Assembly: GCF_012927245.1 (NCBI RefSeq)
Contig: NZ_JABBGE010000001.1
Location: forward strand, 587,513-651,512
Reading direction: 5' to 3'
Length of the DNA stretch: 64,000 nucleotides
Source of the DNA: Streptomyces sp. R302
GTDB taxonomy: Bacteria; Actinomycetota; Actinomycetes; Streptomycetales; Streptomycetaceae
The translations under genes and the position numbers were made by a program. The number at the start of each line of letters is the position of its first letter. The first letter of the stretch is position 1. Positions 7,554 to 15,654 of the stretch are shown piece by piece. The notes under the pieces were generated by a model. That model was not told the origin of the DNA, did not search any database, and saw only the letters and a list, made by a program, of their open reading frames with translations.

Positions 7554-8825
7554 ATGCACATCCTCTTCGTGGACTCGAACGCGGCCTCCCTGGAGGCGTT
7601 ACGCTGCGCCAAGGAGGCCGGCCACCGGGTCGGCTACGTGCAGTCGCACACCCCGTACTACCGGCTCGGCGAGCGCGAGCGCGAACTGATCGGCCTGGCC
7701 GACTGGTTCAGGGACGGCGTGGTCACCACCGACGCCTCGGCGGTCGCGGAGGTCATCGCCGAGGCCCACGCGGAGCACCCGGTCGACTTCGTCTCCACCC
7801 ACTTCGACCTGACGGTCGAGGCGGTGGCCCTGGCCTGCGAGAAGGTCGGGGTGCCGGGGCCCGCTTCCGGTCCGGCGCTCACCGCGCGCCGCAAGGACCT
7901 GTGCCGGCGGGCGCTGGCCGCCGCCGGGCTGCCCTCGGCCCGCTTCGCCACGGCGGAGACCGTCGACGGGGTCCTGGCCGCCGCGGGGGAGATCGGCTAC
8001 CCGGTCGTGATCAAGCCGCCGTCCGGCGCCGACAGCGCCCTGTCGTTCGTCGCGCACACCGAGAAGGAGGCGCGGGCCGCCGCCGGGCAGGTGCTGCACC
8101 GGCTGGACTCCGTACCGGAGCTGTGGCGCGAGCAGTACTCGCGCGGCGTCCTCGTCGAGGAGCTGCTGGTCGGTCCGCTGGTCTCGGTGGAGATCGGGGT
8201 GCGCGGGGAGGAGTTCTTCCCGTTCTCCGTCAGCGGGCGCACCCGCTCGGCCGACGACCAGGTCATCGAGCTCGGCGCGCACATCCCGGAGTCGCTGGCC
8301 GCGCGGGAGCGGGACGAGTGCGTCGGCTACGCGCGGGAGGTGTGCCGCGCGGTCGGCCTGGACCGGGGGATCTTCCATCTGGAGATGATCCGTACGGAGC
8401 GCGGACCGGTGCTGGTGGAGGCCAACGCCCGGATCATGGGCGGCGTGATGCCCTCGCTGTACCGGCACGCCACGGGCCGGAGCATCTACACGGCCTATCT
8501 GGAGCTGCTGAGCGGCGCGCCGGTCACGGTCCCGGAGGCGACGGGGGTGGCGATGAGCCGGCGGCTGCTCGCCCGCCGCGCGGGCGTGCTGCCCGACCGG
8601 CTCGACGTGGCGTGGCTGGGGGAGTACGGGGACGCGCTCGTCCGGTACGACGACTTCGCGCAGTTCGGCGTGGGCCCCGGCAGCGAGGTCGCGGCGGGTG
8701 CCGCGCTCGGCCGGGTGATGCTGCTCGGCCGCGACCACGCCGAGGTATCGGCCATGGTCGGGGAGATCACCGGGCGCTTCGAGCGTCTGCTGGGGCTGCC
8801 GCTGACGCCGGGCGAGAACGACTGA
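7554..8825 (+). CDS. ATP-grasp carboxylate-amine ligase, amino acid ligase type
   Basis: 423 residues from ATG 7554, eleven bases after the exporter stop. Canonical ATP-grasp order: Rossmann-like N-domain (MHILFVDSNAASLEALR), YPVVIKPPSGADSALS at about 160, VLVEELLVGPLVSVEIGV at about 200, and the Mg-binding FHLEMIRTERGPVLVEANAR at about 275, followed by GG. The layout is that of L-amino acid ligases such as carnosine synthase and BL00235. A rare TTA codon is at Leu16 (7599). It is dissimilar to the other ATP-grasp gene at 4971, so the pathway probably forms two different amide or thioester bonds this way. Confidence 0.8.
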   Translation: MHILFVDSNAASLEALRCAKEAGHRVGYVQSHTPYYRLGERERELIGLADWFRDGVVTTDASAVAEVIAEAHAEHPVDFVSTHFDLTVEAVALACEKVGVPGPASGPALTARRKDLCRRALAAAGLPSARFATAETVDGVLAAAGEIGYPVVIKPPSGADSALSFVAHTEKEARAAAGQVLHRLDSVPELWREQYSRGVLVEELLVGPLVSVEIGVRGEEFFPFSVSGRTRSADDQVIELGAHIPESLAARERDECVGYAREVCRAVGLDRGIFHLEMIRTERGPVLVEANARIMGGVMPSLYRHATGRSIYTAYLELLSGAPVTVPEATGVAMSRRLLARRAGVLPDRLDVAWLGEYGDALVRYDDFAQFGVGPGSEVAAGAALGRVMLLGRDHAEVSAMVGEITGRFERLLGLPLTPGEND

Positions 8826-9007
8826 CGCCGGGCGGAACGGCCCCGGAGGCATCCGACCGTTGAAACACCGCGTCCATCATGTGGGACGGCGGTGCTGTGA
8901 GATTGTCCATACGCCTCTTGATCAACAAGCTGTTGAATTCCGGCCACCAGCCGATTGAAGTGGCACTCGACAGCTCCAACCCCCTGGAACAGAAGGAGAG
9001 TTCAGCG
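8826..9007 (+). promoter_or_regulatory. Spacer with lower GC; probable internal promoter and RBS of the BtaA-like gene
   Basis: The only sizeable gap in the cluster. Bases 8897-8945 (GAGATTGTCCATACGCCTC, TTGATCAACAAGCTGTTG) are AT-richer than flanking genes and contain rare codons (AGA, ATA, TTG) if read as protein. AGAAGGAGAG at 8991-9000 is a strong Shine-Dalgarno for a TTG at 9008. The frame is also open from ATG 8879 and GTG 8897, so an N-terminal extension of up to 43 residues cannot be excluded. Confidence 0.4.
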
Positions 9008-10117
9008 TTGCACGGAACCTTCGCCAGCATCACGGCGCTTCCCCCCGTCTACAGCGAGGTCCTGGAGGACGAACGGCCCGTACGCTCCTGGCTGAGGGCC
9101 GGCCCAGGCGACACCGTCCTCAGCATCGCCTCCGGCGGCGACAACGTCCTCAACCTCGCCCTCGACGGACCGGCCAAGGTCTACGGCCTCGACATCAGCC
9201 CCGCCCAGACCGCCTACTGCCGCGCCAAGTCGGCCGCGCTCGGCGGACTTCCGTACGACGCCGCCGTGAGACTCCTCGGCGTCCACGACGCCCCCGCCCA
9301 GGAGCGCTCGGCGCTGCTCGACGAGGTGCTCACCGCCGCCGGGACCACCGTCGAGGACCCCGCCGCGCGCGAACTCGCCCTGCGGCAGGGCCTGCTGCAG
9401 ATCGGCGCCTTCGAGCAGCTGGTGGGCGTGGTCCGGGCCGAGATCCACCAGGCGGTCCCCGACCGGGTGCTGCGCGCCCTGATGACCGAGCCCGACCACG
9501 CCGAGCGGCTCCGGATATGGAAGGGCGAGGACATCGCGGCCAAGCTGCTGCCGGTCTTCCGGCTCTTCTTCGCCGAGGACTCCCTGAAGGACGTCTTCAC
9601 CCCGGCGAGCTTCCACTCCATCTTCGACTGCTCGCCCTTCCCCGAGTTCCTGCTCTCCGTCATCGAGCGTCGCCTCGTCGAGGACGACCCGACCGGCAAC
9701 TACTACATGCACCGCTGGTGCTTCGGCGGCTATCTCCCGGACGGCGCCCTGCCGCCGTACCTCCGGGCCGAGGAGAACGACCGGCTGAAGGAGGCCCTCC
9801 CGCGCGTCGAGTGGGCGACCGGCCACCTCCTGGAGTTCCTCGGCGGCCTCGCCGACGGCGAGGTCGCCGGCTTCAACCTGAGCAACGTCCTCGACTGGTG
9901 CGAGAACGACTACGTCGAGCAGACCTTCGACCAGCTCACCCGCGCCGCCGCCCCCGGCGCCCGCGTCTTCGTCCGCTCCTTCCTCAAGGAGCGCCCGTTC
10001 ACCGCCCACGCCGCGAAGCTCGGCTGGGTCCGCGACGCCGAGGCCGAGGCCGCCGCCCAGGACGCCGACCGCGTCGGCTACTACCCGCATTACCAGCTCT
10101 GGGAGCTGAGGGCGTGA
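9008..10117 (+). CDS. BtaA-like (DUF3419) SAM 3-amino-3-carboxypropyl transferase
   Basis: 369 residues if begun at TTG 9008 (strong AAGGAG ten bases upstream); an ATG at 8879 would add 43. The sequence follows the DUF3419/BtaA pattern: VYSEVLEDERPV near the start, SAM-binding VLSIASGGDNVLNLAL, then VYGLDISPAQ, and later YMHRWCFGGYLP and FNLSNVLDW. BtaA moves the 3-amino-3-carboxypropyl group of SAM onto the hydroxyl of diacylglycerol, giving homoserine ether lipids. In this cluster the acceptor is more likely a pathway intermediate than diacylglycerol. The stop overlaps the GTG of the next gene. Family fairly sure; acceptor unknown. Confidence 0.7.
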   Translation: MHGTFASITALPPVYSEVLEDERPVRSWLRAGPGDTVLSIASGGDNVLNLALDGPAKVYGLDISPAQTAYCRAKSAALGGLPYDAAVRLLGVHDAPAQERSALLDEVLTAAGTTVEDPAARELALRQGLLQIGAFEQLVGVVRAEIHQAVPDRVLRALMTEPDHAERLRIWKGEDIAAKLLPVFRLFFAEDSLKDVFTPASFHSIFDCSPFPEFLLSVIERRLVEDDPTGNYYMHRWCFGGYLPDGALPPYLRAEENDRLKEALPRVEWATGHLLEFLGGLADGEVAGFNLSNVLDWCENDYVEQTFDQLTRAAAPGARVFVRSFLKERPFTAHAAKLGWVRDAEAEAAAQDADRVGYYPHYQLWELRA

Positions 10118-11043
10118 GCCTGCTCGGCCTGACGCCCGCCATCACCGGCACCGCGCCCTTCGGCAGCTGCTACCAGCAGGCCGCCGCGAACCTCGCCGCC
10201 TGGAAGGGGCTCGGGGACGCGGCGGAGACCCTCTGCACCACCTGGGGGTTCTCCTGGGACGGCGGCCCCGTCCTGGACGGCAGCGGACGCTGGAGCGCGG
10301 CCGCCGCCGCCGTCCACCGCATGGACCTCGCCGACCGCACCTACGACTCCTGGGCCGCGGCCGAGGACGCCGAGCGCGCCTCCCTGGCCGGCGGCCACCC
10401 CGTCGCGGCCGCCGTGGACGCCTTCCACCTGCCGTCCCCGTACGAGGGCCGGGAGCACCTCGCGCACTGCGTGCTGCTCCTCGCCCACGACGGGGACCGG
10501 GTGTGGATCAGCGACCCCATGAACCGGCCCGAGCCCACCGCGTACCCCGCCGGGGCGTGGCGGCGCATGCGCTCCGCAGAGGCGGCCGGCTCCTACCGCA
10601 CCCTGCTGCTCACCTCGGGTCCCCGGCACCGGGCCACGGCCCTGGAGCTGGCCACGGCGGTACGCGAGGACGCCCGCGCCCACCGGAGCGCCGACCGCGC
10701 GGCCTTCGAGGGCTACCTCGCCGCCCGCGAGGCGGAGGCGGCCGAGGGGGCGGAGGCCCTCGACGTCGGCGGGGTGGCGGCCGAACGGCTCTACCTCGGC
10801 GGACTGTTCAAGCGGCTGGCGGGCCACCCGGGGGCCGGCGAGGAGGCGGCCGCCGTGGCGGAGGGCTTCACCTCGCTCTCCCGCCGCTGGTACCTGCTGC
10901 ACACCCTGTCCCGCGAGAGCGGCGGCAGCGCCACCGGCCGTGCCCGGCTCCTGCGCATGCTGGCCGACCTCGGCGACAGAGAGACACGCCTGACGGCGGC
11001 GGTGGACGCGCTCGTGTCCGCCCTCACCGTGCGGGCCCGGTGA
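10114..11043 (+). CDS. BtrH-like acyltransferase (papain-like fold)
   Basis: 309 residues, GTG at 10114 overlapping the upstream stop. The N-terminal half matches the butirosin BtrH_N pattern: GSCYQQAA with C19 as nucleophile, FHLPSPYEGREHLAHC with H118, and VWISDPMN with D134, a Cys-His-Asp triad arrangement. BtrH transfers the aminoacyl side chain from its carrier protein to the aminoglycoside amine. The C-terminal half is helical. The neighbouring carrier protein at 11054 is the likely donor, so this enzyme probably offloads the carrier-bound amino acid onto an amine. Confidence 0.75.
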   Translation: MSLLGLTPAITGTAPFGSCYQQAAANLAAWKGLGDAAETLCTTWGFSWDGGPVLDGSGRWSAAAAAVHRMDLADRTYDSWAAAEDAERASLAGGHPVAAAVDAFHLPSPYEGREHLAHCVLLLAHDGDRVWISDPMNRPEPTAYPAGAWRRMRSAEAAGSYRTLLLTSGPRHRATALELATAVREDARAHRSADRAAFEGYLAAREAEAAEGAEALDVGGVAAERLYLGGLFKRLAGHPGAGEEAAAVAEGFTSLSRRWYLLHTLSRESGGSATGRARLLRMLADLGDRETRLTAAVDALVSALTVRAR

Positions 11044-11053
11044 AGAGGAACTG

Positions 11054-11332
11054 ATGAACGACACCGCACGGCAGTACGACGCCGTCATCCGCGAGGCGCT
11101 CGTCACCCATTCCGACCTGGGCGACACCGCCCGGGAGGTGGACCGCGACGCCGACCTGTACGCGATCGGCCTGACCTCGCTCCACTCCGTCCGCGTGCTG
11201 CTCTCCGTGGAGGACGCGCTCGGCGTGGAGATCCCGGAACAGCACGTGGGCCGGGCCCTGTTCAGCTCGATCGGCCACTTCAACGACGTCCTCCTGGACA
11301 TCACCGGCAGCACGTCGGGAGCCGCCCGGTGA
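11054..11332 (+). CDS. Free-standing carrier protein 1
   Basis: 92 residues, ATG 11054 behind AAGAGGAAC. Four-helix ACP/PCP pattern with the phosphopantetheine serine S42 in GLTSLHSVRVLL and a helix III acidic patch. It lies directly before the acyl-CoA dehydrogenase and amino acid:[carrier protein] ligase genes with GTGA overlap, so it is the probable acceptor of that ligase. Confidence 0.85.
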   Translation: MNDTARQYDAVIREALVTHSDLGDTAREVDRDADLYAIGLTSLHSVRVLLSVEDALGVEIPEQHVGRALFSSIGHFNDVLLDITGSTSGAAR

Positions 11333-12507
11333 CGGCCCCCGAACGGGTGCTGTCGTTCGCCGGGGCACGCGAGGCCGCGCTGCGCGCCCGCGACGTCCTC
11401 GTCGAGCACGCGCCCGCCACCGACCGCGACGCCGCGTTCCCCGCCGGGCCGGTCGCCGCCCTCCGCGCGGAGCGGCTGCTGTCCGCCGCCGTGCCGAAGG
11501 AGTACGGCGGCCATGGCCTCGCCCCGGACGAACTCGCCGCGCTCGCCGCCGTCCTGGGCGGCGGCTGCGGCTCCACCGCCATGGTCTGGGCCATGCACCA
11601 GCTGCAGCTCGCCTGCCTCGCGGGCGCCGCCGCCACCTCGCCGGAGCTCGCCGCCTACCTCCAGGAGGCCTGCGACGGACAGCTGCTCGTCGCCTCCGTC
11701 ACCTCCGAGGCCGGGGTCGGCGGCAGCCTGCGCGAAAGCCGCTGCGCGCTGGTGCCGGACGGCGAGGAGCTGCTCCTGGAGAAGGAGGCCACCACCGTCT
11801 CCTACGGCGCGTACGCCGACGCCTTCCTCGTCACGGCCCGCCCACGGCCGGACGCCGCGCCCACCGACCAGGTCCTCGTCCTGGTCAGGGCGGGGCAGGC
11901 CCGGCTCACCCGGACCGGCGAGTGGGACACCATGGGCATGCGCGGCACCTGCAGCCCCGCGCACTCCCTCAAGGCCCGCGTCCCCGCCGCCCAGGTGCTG
12001 CCCGTCCCGTTCGGAGAGATCGCGACCCGCTGCATGGTGCCGCTGTCGCACCTGCTGTGGGCCGGCGTGTGGACCGGCATCGCCGCCGACGGGGTGCGCC
12101 GCGCCGCGTCGTTCGCCCGCGCCCGGGCCCGGGCCCAGCTGCGGTCCGGCGCCGTCGTGGACGACCCGCGCCTCGGGCAGGCGTACGCCTCGCTGCGGGT
12201 CCTGCAGGACTCCGTACGGCAGTTCGGCGCGGACTACACCCGGTTCACCGCCGAGCCGGACGCCGACACCACCGCGATCACGGTACGGGCCAACGCCCTG
12301 AAGACCTCCGTGTCCACCGGCTGCCTCCGGGTGGTCGAACAGACCCTGGAGATCTGCGGCATGGCCGGCTACAGCGAGTCCGGCCCCTACTCGGTCGCCC
12401 GCCATCTGCGGGACCTCCACTCGGCCCGACTGATGATCGCCAACTCCCGTCTGGACCAGTCCAATTCCCAACTCCTGCTCCTCGGAGGGAGCGTGATCGA
12501 CGCATGA
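11329..12507 (+). CDS. Acyl-CoA dehydrogenase-family flavoenzyme
   Basis: 392 residues, GTG 11329 overlapping the carrier-protein stop. ACAD pattern throughout: helical N-domain with PKEYGGHGLAPDELAAL, middle beta domain with SVTSEAGVGGSLRES and WDTMGMRGTCS, and helical C-domain ending in LEICGMAGYSESGPYSVARHLRDL. Position between a carrier protein and the ligase that loads it resembles the pyrrole-type arrangement, where an ACAD oxidises a carrier-bound amino acid. Here that would install alpha,beta-unsaturation or an imine. An N-oxidising or conventional acyl-CoA role cannot be excluded from sequence. Confidence 0.8.
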   Translation: MTAPERVLSFAGAREAALRARDVLVEHAPATDRDAAFPAGPVAALRAERLLSAAVPKEYGGHGLAPDELAALAAVLGGGCGSTAMVWAMHQLQLACLAGAAATSPELAAYLQEACDGQLLVASVTSEAGVGGSLRESRCALVPDGEELLLEKEATTVSYGAYADAFLVTARPRPDAAPTDQVLVLVRAGQARLTRTGEWDTMGMRGTCSPAHSLKARVPAAQVLPVPFGEIATRCMVPLSHLLWAGVWTGIAADGVRRAASFARARARAQLRSGAVVDDPRLGQAYASLRVLQDSVRQFGADYTRFTAEPDADTTAITVRANALKTSVSTGCLRVVEQTLEICGMAGYSESGPYSVARHLRDLHSARLMIANSRLDQSNSQLLLLGGSVIDA

Positions 12508-13343
12508 CCGCGTACGAACGGACGCGACAAGGCTGGACCGCCCCCACCGGGCTGCCCGGCGCCCTCGGCCTCTCCCCGCGCTTCGAGGCGGTGATCGCCG
12601 GATTGCAGCGGGCCCTGAACACCGCGGGCGCGGTGCCCTCGCCCGGCCCCGTCTGGTACCCGCCGGTCGTCCCCCAGGACCTCCTCGAACGGGCGGAGTA
12701 CGCCGAGTCCTTCCCGCACCTCCTCGGCACCGTGCACGCCCTCGCCGAGGGATCCGCCCCGGAGGCGGGCCCCTCCTCGTCGGGCGTGGTCCTCGCGCCC
12801 GCCGCCTGCTACAGCGTCTACCCGTCCTTCGCCGACCGGGAGCTGACCGAGGCGGCGTACGCCGACGTGGCCGGCTACTGCTACCGGCACGAGGCGACGA
12901 CCGAACCCGGGCGCTTCCGCTCCTTCCGGATGCGCGAGTTCGTCATGGTCGGCGACGCCGGGACCGCCGTCGACTGGCGGGACGAGTGGATCGCCCGTGG
13001 CGAGGCGCTCTTCTCGCGGCTCGGCGTGAAGGTCTCCGTGCAGGCGGCGACCGACCCGTTCTTCGGCCCCGGCGGGCGGTTCATGCGCGCCAGCCAGCTG
13101 GAGCAGTCCCTGAAGTACGAGTTCGTCGCCAAGGTGACCGCCGACGACGAGGGGACGGCCATCGCCTCGGCCAACTACCACAAGGACCACCTGGGCGCCC
13201 GGTTCGGCATCGGCTACGCGGGCCGGGGCACCGCGCACAGCGCGTGCACCGCCTTCGGTCTGGAGCGCGTCGTCCTCGCCCTCGTCCACGCCCACGGAGA
13301 CGACCGGGCCGACTGGCCGTCCCTCACGGAGGAAGCGATATGA
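12504..13343 (+). CDS. Amino acid:[carrier protein] ligase, seryl-tRNA-synthetase-like
   Basis: 279 residues from ATG 12504 (ATGA overlap). Reads as the catalytic core of an atypical SerRS without the tRNA-binding coiled coil: motif 2 FRMREFVMVG with R142/R144 and E145, motif 3 FGLERVVLAL with R255. C102, E145 and C248 line up as the Cys-Glu-Cys zinc site known for this family. Family members adenylate glycine or alanine and load it on a carrier protein rather than tRNA. The neighbouring 92-residue carrier protein is the obvious acceptor. Confidence 0.8.
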   Translation: MTAYERTRQGWTAPTGLPGALGLSPRFEAVIAGLQRALNTAGAVPSPGPVWYPPVVPQDLLERAEYAESFPHLLGTVHALAEGSAPEAGPSSSGVVLAPAACYSVYPSFADRELTEAAYADVAGYCYRHEATTEPGRFRSFRMREFVMVGDAGTAVDWRDEWIARGEALFSRLGVKVSVQAATDPFFGPGGRFMRASQLEQSLKYEFVAKVTADDEGTAIASANYHKDHLGARFGIGYAGRGTAHSACTAFGLERVVLALVHAHGDDRADWPSLTEEAI

Positions 13344-14446
13344 CCGCCCACCACCTCGTGACCGGTGCGACCGGCTTCGTCGGCGGCGCCCTGGTCCTGG
13401 AGCTGTTACGCCGTACCGACGCCGACATCACGTGCGTCGTCCGGGAACGGCCGGGCCGCCCCGCGCGGCAGCGCCTCGACGCCGCGCTCACCGCCGCCGC
13501 GGAGGCGTACGGCGAGCAGGACCTGATCCCGCTCCTCGCCACGCGCTGCCGGGCGGTGGCGGGCGACGTGACGGAGGACCGCTGCGGTGTGGACACCGCG
13601 GGGCTGCCGGACGTCGACGAGGTCTGGCACGCCGCGGCCTCCCTGGACTTCGAGGAGCGCCGCAAGGACGAGATCCTGCGCGACAACCTCCACGGCACCC
13701 GGCACGTCGTGGCCCTCGCCGAGGCGCTGCGGGCCCCCCGCTTCAACTACGTGAGCACCGCGTACGTCGCGGGCGAGCGGACCGGCTGGATCCCGGCCCT
13801 GCCCGTACCGGCCGGCACGACCAGCAACAACGCGTACGAGCACAGCAAGATCCAGGCGGAGGCGGTGGTGCTCGCCGCCGGCTTCGAGCGCACCCGCGTC
13901 TTCCGGCCCAGCATCGTCATCGGCCACAGCCGCACCCTGGCCGCGACCAGCTTCACCGGCATGTACGGCTTCGTGAACGGGCTGTCCGCCGCGCGCGCCG
14001 AAGTGCGCCGCCACCTCGGCGACATGCTCGTCTTCCGGTCGCTGCGGATCCGCGCCGCCGCCGACGCGCGCATCAACTTCGTCCCCGTGGACCGGGCGGT
14101 GGCGGCGGCGGTCGGCGTGAGCCTCGCCGACGGCGACTCGGACGTCTACCACCTGGCCAACTCCCGCCAGCCCACGGTCGGCGAGTCGCTCTCCGTGCTG
14201 TGCGAGCTCCTCGCCATCCGCAAGCCCGTGTACGTGACGGACGCGGAGGAGTTCACGCTCATCGACGAACGCGTCGACGAGCGACTGGAGTTCTACCGCT
14301 CGTACATCCACGGCTCGAAGGACTTCGACCTGGCCAACGTGCACAAGCTCGTCGGCGAGGACGTCCTCGACCACCCCCTGCCCCCGGAGCGACTCGCGGA
14401 CTTCATGGGCTGGTACCTGGACCGCCGCGGGCTGAGGGGAGACTGA
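13340..14446 (+). CDS. NAD(P)-dependent thioester/fatty acyl reductase-type SDR
   Basis: 368 residues, ATG 13340 overlapping the ligase stop. Extended SDR: VTGATGFVGG at 7-16, FNYVSTAYVAGERTG at 136-149, catalytic Y166-x3-K170 (YEHSK), then VFRPSIVIGHS. This combination matches thioester reductase domains and fatty acyl reductases, which release carrier- or CoA-bound acyl groups as aldehyde or alcohol. A rare TTA codon encodes Leu23 (13406). A plain SDR acting on a free substrate is the main alternative. Confidence 0.75.
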   Translation: MTAHHLVTGATGFVGGALVLELLRRTDADITCVVRERPGRPARQRLDAALTAAAEAYGEQDLIPLLATRCRAVAGDVTEDRCGVDTAGLPDVDEVWHAAASLDFEERRKDEILRDNLHGTRHVVALAEALRAPRFNYVSTAYVAGERTGWIPALPVPAGTTSNNAYEHSKIQAEAVVLAAGFERTRVFRPSIVIGHSRTLAATSFTGMYGFVNGLSAARAEVRRHLGDMLVFRSLRIRAAADARINFVPVDRAVAAAVGVSLADGDSDVYHLANSRQPTVGESLSVLCELLAIRKPVYVTDAEEFTLIDERVDERLEFYRSYIHGSKDFDLANVHKLVGEDVLDHPLPPERLADFMGWYLDRRGLRGD

Positions 14447-14448
14447 CC

Positions 14449-15366
14449 ATGCACGTCAAGGGCATCGAGTCGTGGGACCTCGCCTACGACGGCCGCCAGG
14501 CACTGCACCGCACCGAGGACGGCAGCGAGCTCTACTACGAGCTGCGCGGCACCGGAGGACCGGTCGTCACGCTGGTGTCGACGATCTACGTGGTGAGCAC
14601 CGCCTGGCGGAACTTCACCGGGAACCTCGTCGGCGACCACCGGCTGCTCTCCTACGACCTGCGCAACCAGGGCGCGTCCGACGGGAAGCCCGCGGAGTTC
14701 GCGCAGCACACCGAGGACCTGAAGTCGCTCCTCGACGACCTCGGCATCGAGCGCACCCACCTCGTGGGCACCTCCATCTCCACGCTGATCTGCCGGGACT
14801 TCGCCAACGCCTACCCCGAGCGGGTGGCGGGCCTGGTCCTGGTCGGGCCGCCGTTCAGCCCGCGCGGCTCCTCGCGCCGCCGGCGCGTCGCCAAGTCCTG
14901 GCTGGCGGCGCTGGACGCGGGCGGCCCGCGCGCCCTGTTCGACCTGATCTATCCCCTGGTCTTCGGCGACAAGGCGATCGCGGAGGGCGGCTCGGGCGCG
15001 TACCTCGCACTGAGGGAACGATTCCTCGCCATCAACTCGGCGGCCCAGCTGCGCGCCAACCTGCGCGAGGCGCTCGGCGCCGGCGACCAGGTGGAGCGGC
15101 TCACCTCCATCGAGGCGCCCACGCTGCTGCTCTCCGGCGACGACGACTTCTCCACGACCGAGTCGACGCTCGACGCCACCGCGGAGCTCATGCGGAACGC
15201 GGCGGTGGAGATCATCCGGGAGTGCGGCCACCTGCCGTACTTCGAGCGGCCCGAGGCGTTCCAGGACGCCGTCGCGCGCTTCGTCGCCTCGGTGGAGGAG
15301 GGGACGTTCCCCACGCCGTGGACCACGCCCGCGACCACCGCCACGACCGAAGGGAAGGACCGATGA
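14449..15366 (+). CDS. Alpha/beta hydrolase of the cluster
   Basis: 305 residues, ATG 14449 two bases after the SDR stop. Alpha/beta hydrolase fold with nucleophile elbow VGTSIST (S109), acid region LLLSGDDDFS and catalytic His in RECGHLPYFERPEAF. It ends with a Thr/Pro-rich tail and overlaps the second carrier protein (ATGA). Could be a type II thioesterase, a release hydrolase or a transacylase for the acyl-carrier branch. Confidence 0.75.
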   Translation: MHVKGIESWDLAYDGRQALHRTEDGSELYYELRGTGGPVVTLVSTIYVVSTAWRNFTGNLVGDHRLLSYDLRNQGASDGKPAEFAQHTEDLKSLLDDLGIERTHLVGTSISTLICRDFANAYPERVAGLVLVGPPFSPRGSSRRRRVAKSWLAALDAGGPRALFDLIYPLVFGDKAIAEGGSGAYLALRERFLAINSAAQLRANLREALGAGDQVERLTSIEAPTLLLSGDDDFSTTESTLDATAELMRNAAVEIIRECGHLPYFERPEAFQDAVARFVASVEEGTFPTPWTTPATTATTEGKDR

Positions 15367-15653
15367 GCACCCGCCTGACGGACGAGGAGATCGTCCTCGA
15401 ACGTCTCGTGGCCCTCCTGGAGCACATCGCCGCCGATGTGCTGGAGGGGCCCGTCACCGACACCGGGCCGGGCTCGCTGCGCCGGCTCGGTCTGACCTCC
15501 GTCAAGCTGCTCGAATTCCTCGTCGCGATCGAGGACGAGCTCGGCCATGTCTGGGACGACGACGTGGAGGAGTCGGTCATCGGCTCCCTCGACGCGATGG
15601 CCGCCCACATCAGCGCCGCCGGTGCCACCCCGGCCACCACGAATCGAGACTGA
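15363..15653 (+). CDS. Free-standing carrier protein 2
   Basis: 96 residues from ATG 15363. ACP fold with phosphopantetheine serine S46 in LGLTSVKLLEFLVAIEDEL. It is clearly different from carrier protein 1 and is followed one base later by the acyl-AMP ligase gene, so it probably carries the acyl chain that the ligase activates. Confidence 0.85.
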   Translation: MSTRLTDEEIVLERLVALLEHIAADVLEGPVTDTGPGSLRRLGLTSVKLLEFLVAIEDELGHVWDDDVEESVIGSLDAMAAHISAAGATPATTNRD

Positions 15654-15654
15654 C

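Noticed and set aside
9008..10117. Ordinary housekeeping betaine-lipid synthase
   Set aside because: Its operon partners are carrier proteins, ligases and an exporter, which argues against a plain membrane-lipid role, though this is not excluded.
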